In this document: one piece after another, positions 17,518-25,400 of the stretch | Position numbering within the stretch: the stretch's first letter is position 1 | Layout of the letters: every line of letters starts with the position of its first letter | From: Brevundimonas sp. | GTDB lineage: Bacteria; Pseudomonadota; Alphaproteobacteria; Caulobacterales; Caulobacteraceae | Assembly (NCBI GenBank): GCA_003248965.1 | Contig: QFQU01000012.1 | Location: 62,001-126,000 of the forward strand | Length of the DNA stretch: 64,000 nt | Direction: 5' to 3' | Position numbers and translations under genes: made by a program | The notes under the pieces: model-generated | What the model saw: only the letters and a program-made list of their open reading frames with translations | The model's database searches: none | What the model was told of the DNA's origin: nothing

Positions 17518-18876
17518 ATGGCGACGGGCGTCACTAAGAAAGAGGTCCTCAGCCCCGATGCGCTTGTGGCGACCCTGCCGCACCGTGATCCTCATCCTCT
17601 ACCGGGAACCGGCGCCACGGCGGCGCTCCACTACGAAGGACGCCTGTCGGAAGCGGAAATCCTCGCTCCCTTGTCGGCGACGTTTCGACATGTGGCGACC
17701 GACGGTTCGATGGGCGACGTGCGCGCCCCTGCCTCGTCATCACTGATGCTGACCGACAATCTCTTCGGTCTCCACGCGCTCCGCGAAGCCGGAACCAGGG
17801 TGACGCTCTTCTATCTAGATCCGCCTTACAACACCGGCATGGATTTCCAGTCGCGTCAGCTCCAGCACGCTTATAACGACAAATGGTCCCTCGCCGCCTA
17901 CGTCGAGTCTATGCGCCGGCGTTTCGTCCTAATGCGGGAGCTCCTGACCGACGACGGCTCCATCTACGTCCACATCGACCATCGCATGCTCGCGCACCTG
18001 AAGGTGGTGATGGACGAGGTTTTCGGCGTCGATAATTTCCGCAATCTCATCACCCGCCGCAAGTGCAGCAGCAAAAACTTCACCAAGAACAGCTACGCCA
18101 ACACACACGACTACATCCTTTTTTACACCAAGACCTCGCGGTACAAGTGGAAGCAGCCGACGGTGCGGCCCGACGCTGCTTGGCTGGCGAAGGAGTACGA
18201 CAAGACCGACCAGAGGGGACGGTACAAGCTCGTCCCAGTTCACGCGCCGGGAACCCGCAACGGCGAAACGGGTAAGCCTTGGCGGGGGAAACTGCCGCCG
18301 GCGGGCAAGCACTGGCAGTATGCACCTTCGAAGCTTGATGAACTGGACGCCAAGGGCGAAATCCACTGGTCCAAGACTGGCAACCCCCGTCGAAAGGTCT
18401 ATCTGATGGAGGACAAGTCCGTCGCCCTTACGGATTATTGGGACAGGTACCGCGACGCCCATCATCAGAGCATCGCCGTGACCGGCTATCCGACGGAAAA
18501 GAACCTCGACATGCTCAAGATGATCGTGAGCGCGAGCTCCGATCCGGGCGACCTCGTTGTGGACCCCTTCGCCGGCTCGAGCACGGCGCTCGAGGCGGCC
18601 GCCAGCCTTGGACGGCGATGGATCGGCATGGACAAGTCGTTTGCAGCGATCGAGGCATCCACGCGGCGCCTTCGCTATGGTGCAAAGCCGATGGGGGATT
18701 TCGTGGAACGCGGCGACAGCGCCCAGCCGTTGAATCTGTTTCCTGCCACCGAGACGGCCGATCCCGCCATCAAGACCGTGCGCGAACCGATCCCCTTCAG
18801 CCTGCTGGTCGACGAGGAGCTCTTCGCGATCTACCCGGACCAGCTCGTCGAGCTCGCTTCACTCTGTCTGGAGTAA
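17518..18876 (+). CDS. DNA (adenine-N6 or cytosine-N4) methyltransferase, beta class
   Basis: 452 residues. Catalytic motif IV is 'LDPPYNTG' (D101-P-P-Y104). A long central region (about 130-310), probably the target-recognition domain, follows. The SAM-binding motif is at the C-terminal side ('DPFAGSSTALEAA', 349-361), with Ser where FxGxG usually has its second Gly. The order IV-TRD-I defines the beta class. The target site cannot be read from sequence. A convergent gene overlapping its 3' end by 18 bases is probably the cognate endonuclease. Base composition is visibly less GC-rich than in mutL, suggesting horizontal gain. Confidence 0.9.
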   Translation: MATGVTKKEVLSPDALVATLPHRDPHPLPGTGATAALHYEGRLSEAEILAPLSATFRHVATDGSMGDVRAPASSSLMLTDNLFGLHALREAGTRVTLFYLDPPYNTGMDFQSRQLQHAYNDKWSLAAYVESMRRRFVLMRELLTDDGSIYVHIDHRMLAHLKVVMDEVFGVDNFRNLITRRKCSSKNFTKNSYANTHDYILFYTKTSRYKWKQPTVRPDAAWLAKEYDKTDQRGRYKLVPVHAPGTRNGETGKPWRGKLPPAGKHWQYAPSKLDELDAKGEIHWSKTGNPRRKVYLMEDKSVALTDYWDRYRDAHHQSIAVTGYPTEKNLDMLKMIVSASSDPGDLVVDPFAGSSTALEAAASLGRRWIGMDKSFAAIEASTRRLRYGAKPMGDFVERGDSAQPLNLFPATETADPAIKTVREPIPFSLLVDEELFAIYPDQLVELASLCLE

Positions 18877-19746
18877 CCAATCGGGGGTGATCCGGGATTC
18901 GGCCAGCTTCATGGTGGCGACCCGAACGTTACCGTTCCAGTCGCCATCCAGATTGCACGCTTCGCGCCACGTATCCTTGTGACCGAGACCCGGACCATCC
19001 GAGATAAAGACGAGCCGCAAAGCCTTGCCCGTCTTCTCGCAGTACTCCTTCGCCTTGGCGACCTTGTAGGCGTTGCCTCCCGTCCGGTCGTCCGACTGCG
19101 CACCCCCTCGTGTTGAATCGTACCGCGCGAACCCGACGGCAAGCACGCGGCCGTCGTCGTCGGCGGTGATGACGAAATCGCAAGGGTACTGCCCCTCGAA
19201 GTCTGGGAAGATCGTGTTGAGCTCGATGTCACGACCGGCTCCGCGCGGCCCCCGGATCGACATCACGCCCTCAAAGGTCTGCTCGAACCAGGTAAAGAAG
19301 GTGTCGGTGAGGATATACCCAAGTTGGCCACGGGTGTCGTATTCGCCAATGAGGGCTGCGAGGGCCCCCTTCGTCTCGCTATCCATCCTGGCGAACTGCT
19401 CTTTGAGGACCTCGATCGGCTTGAACGTCGTGCCGTAGGTCTCGACAAGCGTGAGGGTCGGTATGTTGAGCTTCTTGGTCGTCTCCGTGTCCAACACCGG
19501 CGCGACAGCGCGACGGAAAATCTTGAGTAGCGACATGCGGACGGCGCTGGAGACGCTTTTCTGTCTGATCTGATCCAGCAGTTCTGCGCTGCTGCTCGAT
19601 TTCGCCACCATCGCGGCGAACAAGTCGATGTCCTCGCGGTATTTGGCGAGGAGCACCTCGAGAATCTCCGGGAAGCGGATCGCCGTGTCGATCGGCGTAA
19701 TGACCGTATTCGGGTTCTCGACGCGCGAGAAGAAACTGTCAGCCAA
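18859..19746 (-). CDS. Putative type II restriction endonuclease paired with the methyltransferase
   Basis: 295 residues, no signal peptide. The N-terminal half is helical. The C-terminal half has 'YPCDFVITADDDGRVLAVGFARYD' split as an acidic residue (D190), a beta-hairpin and a following strand, then 'STRGGAQSDDRTGGN' and 'LRLVFISDGPGLGHKDTW'. This is the layout of a PD-(D/E)xK-like nuclease, but no clean E-x-K is visible. The call rests on that layout, a vague recollection of similar restriction proteins, and above all the convergent neighbour methyltransferase. The two genes overlap tail to tail by 18 bases. Composition is less GC-rich than the surroundings. Confidence 0.65.
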   Translation of the reverse strand: MADSFFSRVENPNTVITPIDTAIRFPEILEVLLAKYREDIDLFAAMVAKSSSSAELLDQIRQKSVSSAVRMSLLKIFRRAVAPVLDTETTKKLNIPTLTLVETYGTTFKPIEVLKEQFARMDSETKGALAALIGEYDTRGQLGYILTDTFFTWFEQTFEGVMSIRGPRGAGRDIELNTIFPDFEGQYPCDFVITADDDGRVLAVGFARYDSTRGGAQSDDRTGGNAYKVAKAKEYCEKTGKALRLVFISDGPGLGHKDTWREACNLDGDWNGNVRVATMKLAESRITPDWLLQTE

Positions 19747-19858
19747 AGCAAATCCTCCACCAGATGGCAGCGGCTGACGCTAGGGTGAGTCGTCGAAAAC
19801 GTGGCCGAACTCCCGAATGTCTGAGATGAGGACAGAAGTAACTCAACCCATCGCGCCC

Positions 19859-20311
19859 ATGCCCTCCATCCTCTTCGTTTGCCTCGGCAACATCTGTCGC
19901 TCGCCCCTCGCCGAGGCCGCCCTGCGCGCCGAGGCGGAGCGGCTGCGTCTCGATCTGATCGTCGATTCCGCCGGGACCGGGGACTGGCATGCGGGCGAGG
20001 CGCCGGACCCGAGGGCGCAGGCGACGGCGCGGCGGCATGGGGTCGAGATTTCGGGGTTGCGGGCGCGGCAGGTAACGCAGGCGGACTTTCGCCGCTTCAC
20101 CCATGTGATCGCCCTGGACCACGAGAACCTGAAGACCCTGCGCCGCCTGCAGCCCGCCGACGCGACCGCCGAGCTCAGTCTGCTGCTCGACCATGTCCCG
20201 GGCCGCAAGGGTCAGGCTGTCGCCGACCCCTACTATGGCGACGACGACGGGTTCGAGATCACCTGGGCCGAGGTGACGGCGGCGGCGCGCGGCCTGGTCG
20301 CCAAACTCTGA
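19859..20311 (+). CDS. Low-molecular-weight protein-tyrosine phosphatase
   Basis: 150 residues from the ATG at 19859, chosen because the family starts directly with the active-site strand ('PSILFVCLGNICRSPLAEA'). The CX5R nucleophile loop is 'CLGNICRS'; the general-acid Asp is in 'VADPYYGDDDGF' near residue 122. In bacteria such enzymes dephosphorylate tyrosine kinases for exopolysaccharide or arsenate reductase relatives; neither partner is nearby. It is the first native-looking gene after the restriction-modification island. Confidence 0.93.
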   Translation: MPSILFVCLGNICRSPLAEAALRAEAERLRLDLIVDSAGTGDWHAGEAPDPRAQATARRHGVEISGLRARQVTQADFRRFTHVIALDHENLKTLRRLQPADATAELSLLLDHVPGRKGQAVADPYYGDDDGFEITWAEVTAAARGLVAKL

Positions 20312-20342
20312 TCCACGTCCGCCTCTGACGTAGCGCCGGTCT

Positions 20343-20807
20343 ATGGCTGCGGTCATGACCGAGCCCTATCGCATCCGTGAAGCCGCCATCTGGGCCCAGG
20401 CCCGCGCCGACTATCTGTCGGGTCTCAGCGCCGAGGCCGTGTGTCGTCGCCACGACCTGGGCCTGTCCGCCTTTCGCCGCCGCGCCCGCAAATACGGCTG
20501 GCGGCGCAGCGATCAGGTCGAGCCGCCGCCCGGCGAGATCGACCTGAACCTCTATTCCGACCTTGACATGGACGATCTGGCCCAAACCGCGCGCCTGCGC
20601 TTCGCCGAGGCGGTCGAGGGCGGACGCGCGTCGGACGCCCGCCGCTGGCGCGCCTTGGCCGACGAACTGCGCCGCGAGGCTCGCGCCTTCGACAGGGACT
20701 TCTTCAGGGGCATGAGCCGCGAGGAGGTGGCCGCCTCGATGGAAAACATGCGGCGCGAGATCGCGGAAGAAGACGAGGCCCTGCTGGGTCCGCCGCCCGG
20801 GGGCTGA
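20343..20807 (+). CDS. Small protein with N-terminal helix-turn-helix, function unknown
   Basis: 154 residues (ATG at 20343; a second in-frame ATG at 20355 is possible). Residues about 10-50 ('RADYLSGLSAEAVCRRHDL', 'GLSAFRRRARKYGWRR') look like a helix-turn-helix of the kind seen in terminase small subunits and small alphaproteobacterial regulators. The rest is highly charged and helical ('RRWRALADELRREARAFDRD'), ending in acidic and Gly/Pro residues. It sits 31 bases downstream of the phosphatase gene and is followed by two tandem hairpins. No specific role can be given. Confidence 0.7.
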   Translation: MAAVMTEPYRIREAAIWAQARADYLSGLSAEAVCRRHDLGLSAFRRRARKYGWRRSDQVEPPPGEIDLNLYSDLDMDDLAQTARLRFAEAVEGGRASDARRWRALADELRREARAFDRDFFRGMSREEVAASMENMRREIAEEDEALLGPPPGG

Positions 20808-20812
20808 CCTGA

Positions 20813-20829
20813 TTGCGAGCGGCTCGCAA
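20813..20829 (+). other. Short perfect inverted repeat after the HTH gene
   Basis: TTGCGAG (20813-20819), CGG loop, CTCGCAA (20823-20829), then an A-run. It begins 5 bases after the upstream stop codon and directly precedes a second, longer hairpin. It may add to termination. Confidence 0.5.
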
Positions 20830-20840
20830 AAATCTGCACG

Positions 20841-20872
20841 AAAGTGCACTGTAAAAAATCACAGTGCACTTT
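20841..20872. terminator. Bidirectional intrinsic terminator between convergent genes
   Basis: A perfect 12-bp stem, AAAGTGCACTGT (20841-20852) and ACAGTGCACTTT (20861-20872), closes an A-rich 8-base loop and continues into TTTT on the plus strand. It lies exactly between the plus-strand HTH gene and the minus-strand rsmD. It is unusually AT-rich for this genome. Each arm contains the palindrome GTGCAC. Confidence 0.8.
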
Positions 20873-20879
20873 TTCCCGC

Positions 20880-21455
20880 TCAGGTGACGGGGGCCGCCAC
20901 CTTCAGGAACAGCACCCGCGCCGCGCCGTAATCGCGCGCGTCCAGCCGCTGATAGCCGGGCGTCTCGATCTCCGGCTCGTCCGACCCGCGCTCGAACACC
21001 ACCAGGGCGCCGGGCTTGAGCCAGCTTCCCTCGATCAACCGCCCCAGCGTCTGCTCCCCCAGCCCCTTGCCATAGGGCGGGTCCAGGAAGGCCAGGTCGA
21101 ACGCCTCGGCGATGGGGCCGGGCCGCACGCCCAGGTCCGTCGCGCTCCTGCGATGCACCCGCGTGCGTCCCATCAACCCATAGGCGTCGGCGTTCTCGCG
21201 GATCGCGCCGCGCGCCGCGTCATCGGTCTCGACGAACAGGCAGAAGCCGGCCCCCCGGCTGACCGCCTCGAACCCCAGGGCGCCCGATCCGGCGTACAGG
21301 TCGATGACCCGCATACCCTGCAGGCTCTCGCCCCAGGCGGCGTGTTCCAGCACATTGAACACGGCCTGGCGCGCCCGGTCGGAGGTCGGGCGGGTGCCCT
21401 GCCCCTCCGGCGCGACGATGGCCCGGCCCTTCAGACTCCCGGCGACGATCCTCAT
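20880..21455 (-). CDS. rsmD: 16S rRNA (guanine966-N2)-methyltransferase RsmD
   Basis: 191 residues. It opens with the diagnostic 'MRIVAGSLKGRAI' and 'RPTSDRARQAVFNVLEH'. The SAM-binding loop is 'VIDLYAGSGALGFEAVSRGA', and the catalytic DPPY is in 'LAFLDPPYGKG'. It methylates G966 in 16S rRNA in the assembled 30S head. Just 4 bases separate it from the GFA-family gene upstream on the same strand. In many proteobacteria rsmD neighbours an rRNA pseudouridine synthase, and rluB lies two genes away here. Confidence 0.96.
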   Translation of the reverse strand: MRIVAGSLKGRAIVAPEGQGTRPTSDRARQAVFNVLEHAAWGESLQGMRVIDLYAGSGALGFEAVSRGAGFCLFVETDDAARGAIRENADAYGLMGRTRVHRRSATDLGVRPGPIAEAFDLAFLDPPYGKGLGEQTLGRLIEGSWLKPGALVVFERGSDEPEIETPGYQRLDARDYGAARVLFLKVAAPVT

Positions 21456-21459
21456 GGCG

Positions 21460-21870
21460 TCAGTCCTGCGGCGGCGCGAACAGGGCGTACAGCTCGTCCG
21501 TGGTCAGGCGCGGCCGCTCCCCCGCCAACGCATAGGTCGCCGGCTTGCTCTCGATGCAGAACTCGTCCTCCAGGGCGAAGGCCGCCGGATCGTCGAACGC
21601 CTGGGCCGAGACCATGGTCGTGGTCCCGTCGTTGGAGCGCCAGAACAGGCCCGTTCCGCAGGTCGGGCAGAACTGACGCACGGCCCAGTCGGACGAGGCG
21701 TAGGTCGCCACCTCGCCCGTAACCTGCACGCTGTCGCCGCAGTCCACGCTGAACAGGATGCCGCCCGACAAGCGGCGGCACGTATCGCAGTGGCAGGCGT
21801 GCATCCCACCCCTGGGCGTGGCCGTAAAGGTGACGGCGCCGCACAGGCACCGGCCGGTCGAGGTGGTCAT
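21460..21870 (-). CDS. GFA family (glutathione-dependent formaldehyde-activating-like) zinc protein
   Basis: 136 residues with the GFA zinc-site cysteines in order: 'GRCLCGAVTF', 'HACHCDTCRRLSGG' and 'QFCPTCGTGLFWRSND'. The family includes the disputed S-(hydroxymethyl)glutathione synthase and centromere protein V-like proteins; most members have no proven substrate. It lies between rluB (23-base gap) and rsmD (4-base gap) and may be co-transcribed with them. Confidence 0.9.
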   Translation of the reverse strand: MTTSTGRCLCGAVTFTATPRGGMHACHCDTCRRLSGGILFSVDCGDSVQVTGEVATYASSDWAVRQFCPTCGTGLFWRSNDGTTTMVSAQAFDDPAAFALEDEFCIESKPATYALAGERPRLTTDELYALFAPPQD

Positions 21871-21892
21871 CGTTCAGTCCCCTGCGGCGGCC

Positions 21893-23413
21893 TCAGCGCG
21901 GTGTGCGCGGCTTGCCGCCGGGGCTGCGTCCGCTGGTTCCCGACGGTCCCGCCGGCTTGCCCCCGCTGCGAGGCTTGAAGTCCCGACCGCCCGACCTGGC
22001 CCCGCCGCCTTCACGCTGCTTGCCGGCGCCGAACTTGCCGCCCGCGGGCTTGCGCCGATCGTCGATGAACTGGTCGTCGCGTGGCTTGGAGGCGCGCTTG
22101 GGCCGATCCCCGTCCTCGCGCACGGGGCGGTCGCCGGCGGGCGCGGTGCGTTCGCGCGGCTTGAAGCTCTTGGCATGCTCGAACTTGGGCGCGGCCTTGG
22201 CCCAGCCGTCCTTCTTTGGCGGTCGCTCGCGGCGCTCGACCGCATCGGCCTGGGCGGTTTCGGCGGCGCGGACGCGGCTGGGCTTCCTCGACGGGTCCGA
22301 CATGGCCGAACCCGACCGGCCCTTGACGATGGGCGTGGACACCCGACGGCCGGGGATGGGCGAAGGCGTCTCGACCGTGTTGCCGGTCGGCAGGTTCTCG
22401 GGCCGGATGTATTCGGCCAGCAGCTCGCGGATCACGCGCGGCCCGACCTCTTCGACCGCCCCGACGGGCAGGACGTCCAGGCGGAACGGCCCGTAGGCCA
22501 GGCGGATCAGCCGGTTGACCGTCAGGCCGACGGACTCCAGCACCTTACGGACTTCGCGGTTCTTGCCCTCGGTGATCGACACCGAGATCCACAGGTTCGC
22601 CGGCGCCTTGCCGTCCTCGGACTTGCTTTCCTTGGCCTTGTCCAGCGTCGCCTCGATGGGGCCATAGGACACGCCGTCCACGACCACGCCCTCCTTCAGC
22701 TTGTCCAACTGCTCCTGGGTGATCTTGCCGCGCGCCCTCGCTCTATACTGGCGCACCAAGGCCGTCGAGGGCAGCTCCAGCGCCCGACTCAGCTCACCGT
22801 CGTTGGTCAGGAGCAGCAGGCCTTCGGTCGCCAGATCGAGCCGTCCGACCGAGATCACGCGCGGCAGACCGGCCGGCAGGGCGTCGAACACCGTCGGCCG
22901 TCCCGTCGGATCGCTGTGGCTGGTCAACAGGCCGGCGGGCTTGTGATAGCGCCAGACGCGCGTCGCCTGGGTCGAACCGATGGGCTTGCCGTCCACCGTG
23001 ATCACGTCGTCGCGCGTCACCAAGGTCGCGGGCGTGTCCAGGATGCGGCCGTTGACCGCCACCTTGCCCAGACCGATCAGCCGTTCGACCTCGCGGCGCG
23101 AGGCGATGCCGGCGCGGGCCATGGTCTTGGCGATTCGCTCGGCGCGCAGCGGCGTGTCCGGCGTCTTGGACTTGGCGTCTTTGCCGCCCTTGTCGGCGCG
23201 GGGCCGGTCACTGCGAGGCTTGTCGCCGCGGGACCGATCAGGCTTGTCACCGAACCGCTTTGCGCCGTCGTCGCGAGGGCCGCGCGGCTTGTCGCCGAAT
23301 GATCTCGTCCCGTCGCCGCTCTTGCGGGGACCGGAGGATTTAAAGGGCCGGGGCGACCGTTCGTCTTGACGGGCGCGGGGCTTCTTGTCGTTGTCGTCTG
23401 TATGGCGGACCAT
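21893..23413 (-). CDS. rluB: 23S rRNA pseudouridine synthase, RluB/RsuA family, with long basic extensions
   Basis: 506 residues from the ATG at 23413 ('MVRHTDDNDKKPRARQ'). Residues 1-85 are a Lys/Arg/Gly/Asp-rich, probably disordered extension. An S4 domain follows ('RIAKTMARAGIASRREVERL'), then the RsuA-family catalytic domain with 'SVGRLDLATEGLLLLTNDGEL' (the Asp in GRLD is the nucleophile) and 'ITEGKNREVRKVL'. The C-terminal 200 residues are again basic and low complexity. It isomerises a uridine in 23S rRNA. Its start codon overlaps the start of the divergent tadA by 12 bases if tadA begins at 23402. Confidence 0.92.
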   Translation of the reverse strand: MVRHTDDNDKKPRARQDERSPRPFKSSGPRKSGDGTRSFGDKPRGPRDDGAKRFGDKPDRSRGDKPRSDRPRADKGGKDAKSKTPDTPLRAERIAKTMARAGIASRREVERLIGLGKVAVNGRILDTPATLVTRDDVITVDGKPIGSTQATRVWRYHKPAGLLTSHSDPTGRPTVFDALPAGLPRVISVGRLDLATEGLLLLTNDGELSRALELPSTALVRQYRARARGKITQEQLDKLKEGVVVDGVSYGPIEATLDKAKESKSEDGKAPANLWISVSITEGKNREVRKVLESVGLTVNRLIRLAYGPFRLDVLPVGAVEEVGPRVIRELLAEYIRPENLPTGNTVETPSPIPGRRVSTPIVKGRSGSAMSDPSRKPSRVRAAETAQADAVERRERPPKKDGWAKAAPKFEHAKSFKPRERTAPAGDRPVREDGDRPKRASKPRDDQFIDDRRKPAGGKFGAGKQREGGGARSGGRDFKPRSGGKPAGPSGTSGRSPGGKPRTPR

Positions 23414-23884
23414 GATGAGCGGTTCATGCGCATGGCGCTGGACCAAGCGCAAGCGGCGGCGGACGCAGGAGAGGTGCCTGTGGGCGCAATTCTTGTCGAT
23501 CCGGCCTCTGGCGAGGTGATTTCGACCGGCGCCAACGGCCCCATCGGCGCACACGACCCCACGGCCCACGCCGAGATCGTGGCCATGCGGCGGGCGGCGA
23601 CGGCGCTGGGCAATTATCGCCTGACGGACCTGACCCTCTATGTGACGCTGGAGCCGTGCGCCATGTGCGCGGGCGCCATCAGCCACGCCCGCATCGGCCG
23701 CGTGGTCTGGGCCGCCGACGATCCCAAGGGCGGCGCCGTCATCCACGGTCCGCGTCTGTTCGAACAACCCACATGCCACTGGCGTCCGGCGACCGACTCG
23801 GGTCCTCTGGCCCAGGAGGCGTCCGCCCTGCTCAAGGCCTTCTTCCGTCAACGGAGGGGAACGGCGGCGGGTCGCGCACGTTAG
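23402..23884 (+). CDS. tadA: tRNA-specific adenosine deaminase TadA
   Basis: 160 residues from the ATG at 23402; a start at 23426 ('MRMALDQAQAAADAGEVPVG') is also possible and would avoid overlapping rluB. The zinc site is complete: 'PTAHAEIVAMR' with His and the catalytic Glu, and 'LEPCAMCAGAI' with two Cys. TadA converts A34 to inosine in tRNA-Arg(ACG) and is essential in most bacteria. It is divergent from rluB with essentially no intergenic space, so each promoter must lie inside the other gene. Confidence 0.94.
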   Translation: MADHDERFMRMALDQAQAAADAGEVPVGAILVDPASGEVISTGANGPIGAHDPTAHAEIVAMRRAATALGNYRLTDLTLYVTLEPCAMCAGAISHARIGRVVWAADDPKGGAVIHGPRLFEQPTCHWRPATDSGPLAQEASALLKAFFRQRRGTAAGRAR

Positions 23885-23897
23885 ACCGCCGCAAAAG

Positions 23898-23918
23898 CGG
23901 CGCCGTTGGGCGGCGCCG
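23898..23918 (+). other. GC-rich stem-loop between tadA and the lipoprotein gene
   Basis: CGGCGCCG (23898-23905), loop TTGGG, CGGCGCCG (23911-23918): a perfect 8-bp stem immediately before the GGAGG ribosome site of the next gene. It has no U-run, so it is more likely a translational or mRNA-stability element than a terminator. Confidence 0.45.
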
Positions 23919-23932
23919 TGGAGGGAACGACC

Positions 23933-24358
23933 TTGTCCAAACCGGATCTGCCGCAATCCATCGTGTTCAGCGGCCTTGCGGCCCTGGCCTTTTTGACCGC
24001 CTGCGGCCCCAACCCCGACAAGGCCCCCCGCACCGGCGACGAGGTCAAGGAACGCGCCATCGAGGCCCAGACCGCCCGCCAGCGCACCGGCGCCGAGATT
24101 CAGGACCGCACCCTGAACCGCGTCGTCCACACCGTCTATCTGTGCGACAACGGCGAGCGCCTGTCGGTCGATTTCGACAATCCGCGCCAGATGGCCACCG
24201 TCCGCAACTCGTCCGGCGAGGCCGTGGACCTGTATCAGGAGCGCGCCGCCGACGGCATCTGGTATCGCGCCTCCAACGTCGAACTGCGCGGCAAGGGCGT
24301 CCTGGCCACCTGGTCCGTCGAGGGCCGACAGCCCACGGACTGCCGCGCCGTCGATTGA
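23933..24358 (+). CDS. MliC-like lipoprotein (possible lysozyme inhibitor)
   Basis: 141 residues from a TTG at 23933, preferred because GGAGGG lies 7 bases upstream. A lipoprotein signal ends in the lipobox 'FLTAC'. After a charged helical linker, the C-terminal ~80 residues resemble MliC/PliC: 'VYLCDNGERLSVDF', 'ATVRNSSGEAVDLYQ', 'GIWYRASNVELRGKG' and a final Cys in 'PTDCRAV' that could pair with the Cys in 'YLCD'. MliC proteins inhibit c-type lysozyme at the outer membrane. Family assignment is by pattern and moderately sure. Confidence 0.7.
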   Translation: MSKPDLPQSIVFSGLAALAFLTACGPNPDKAPRTGDEVKERAIEAQTARQRTGAEIQDRTLNRVVHTVYLCDNGERLSVDFDNPRQMATVRNSSGEAVDLYQERAADGIWYRASNVELRGKGVLATWSVEGRQPTDCRAVD

Positions 24359-24592
24359 TCCAGCTTCGCGGCGGCACACTGGGCCGGTCAAGACGCGCCC
24401 CTGCCCCGGCCCCTCCCCGTCGCCGACGTGATCGCAGCCTTGGTTGCGGAGATGCAGCCGCATTGGACCTGCCAGAAGTAAGACGTCAGGGCGCAGCTTT
24501 TTGCCGAACCACAACCCAAGACAGAAGTGACGACAACCTTGAATTTGCCGCATGAAAATGTGACGTATCGGCAGTCTTAGAGGGATAGGTAG

Positions 24593-24781
24593 ATGATCAA
24601 CCCCAAGTTAGTTGCCGCTTCGACCCTGGTTCTCGGTGTTCTGGCCCTTTCGGGTTGCGCCGCCTCGAACACAAATCAGTTTGCTGCTGCAAAGCCTGTG
24701 GAAGACCCGAGGTGGGGACTCGAAACTGCACCTTTGAACCCCCGGGTCGGCACGGATCAGGGCTTCTCCGGACCGCGCTGA
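24593..24781 (+). CDS. Small lipoprotein, function unknown
   Basis: 62 residues. The signal peptide ends in a clean lipobox 'LALSGC' (Cys22), leaving a mature peptide of about 40 residues ('VEDPRWGLETAPLNPRVG') with no recognisable domain. An AGAGGGATAGG-like ribosome site lies just upstream. The 234 bases before it (24359-24592) contain no gene I can support. It converges on the minus-strand acetyltransferase. Confidence 0.7.
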   Translation: MINPKLVAASTLVLGVLALSGCAASNTNQFAAAKPVEDPRWGLETAPLNPRVGTDQGFSGPR

Positions 24782-24809
24782 TAAGCGATACGCCTTTAAT
24801 CGGCCTCGC

Positions 24810-25400
24810 TCAGCCGAACGCCGCCAGCCGCCGGTCCAAACCCTCGCGCACCTCGGGCCAGTCGTCGTCGATGACGGCGAACATCACCGTGTCGCGCGCC
24901 CGGCCGGTCCAGGTGGTCTTGTGCTTCCTCAGCACCCCTTCGGCCCTGGCGCCCAACTTCATGATCGCGGCCTGGCTCTGGGCGTTGACGGCGTCGGTGA
25001 TGATCTCGACCCGCACTGCCCCGGCGTCGAAGGCGTGACCCAGCAACAGCCGCTTGCACGCCGGATTGATCGGCCCGCCGCGCGCCTCGGGCCGATAGAA
25101 GGTCGAGCCGATCTCGCAGCGGCGATGGGCGGGATTGATCTCATACAGGCTGGTCGTGCCGACCACCGCCCCGTCCGACCGCCGCCGCACCGCATAGGCG
25201 ATGCGCGTGCCCGCCCGCATCGCCGCCAGCGCTGCCGTCCACCAGCCGTCGAAATGCTCGCCCTGGGCCGAGCCGAACATGATCGCCCAGGCCTCGGGAT
25301 CGCAGTCCAGCGCCGCCCGCACCTCGGCCTTCAGCCCGTCCTCGAACGGCTCCAGCCGCACGAAACGGTCCTCCAGTGGCCCGACGCCGATCCGCATCAT
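24810..25400 (-). CDS. GNAT family N-acetyltransferase (RimJ/RimL type)
   Basis: 196 residues from the ATG at 25400, which overlaps the aroB stop (ATGA). It has the layout of RimL-like acetyltransferases: an N-terminal '[10 protein letters not shown]', a core '[29 protein letters not shown]' where the acetyl-CoA loop would sit, '[25 protein letters not shown]' and '[15 protein letters not shown]'. Many such proteins acetylate alpha-amino groups or small molecules; the substrate is unknown. It is the last gene of an aroK-aroB-GNAT transcription unit. Confidence 0.88.
   Translation of the reverse strand: MMRIGVGPLEDRFVRLEPFEDGLKAEVRAALDCDPEAWAIMFGSAQGEHFDGWWTAALAAMRAGTRIAYAVRRRSDGAVVGTTSLYEINPAHRRCEIGSTFYRPEARGGPINPACKRLLLGHAFDAGAVRVEIITDAVNAQSQAAIMKLGARAEGVLRKHKTTWTGRARDTVMFAVIDDDWPEVREGLDRRLAAFG

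Noticed and set aside
23414..24553. 380-codon upstream extension of the rluB frame, opposite tadA and the MliC-like gene
   Set aside because: It has no domain, reads as Gly/Arg/Val shadow sequence, and covers well-supported plus-strand genes. The rluB start at 23413 gives a sensible protein.
24359..24592. Possible small gene or gene remnant between the two lipoprotein genes
   Set aside because: Short open stretches exist, but none has a ribosome site, recognisable family or clear composition signal.
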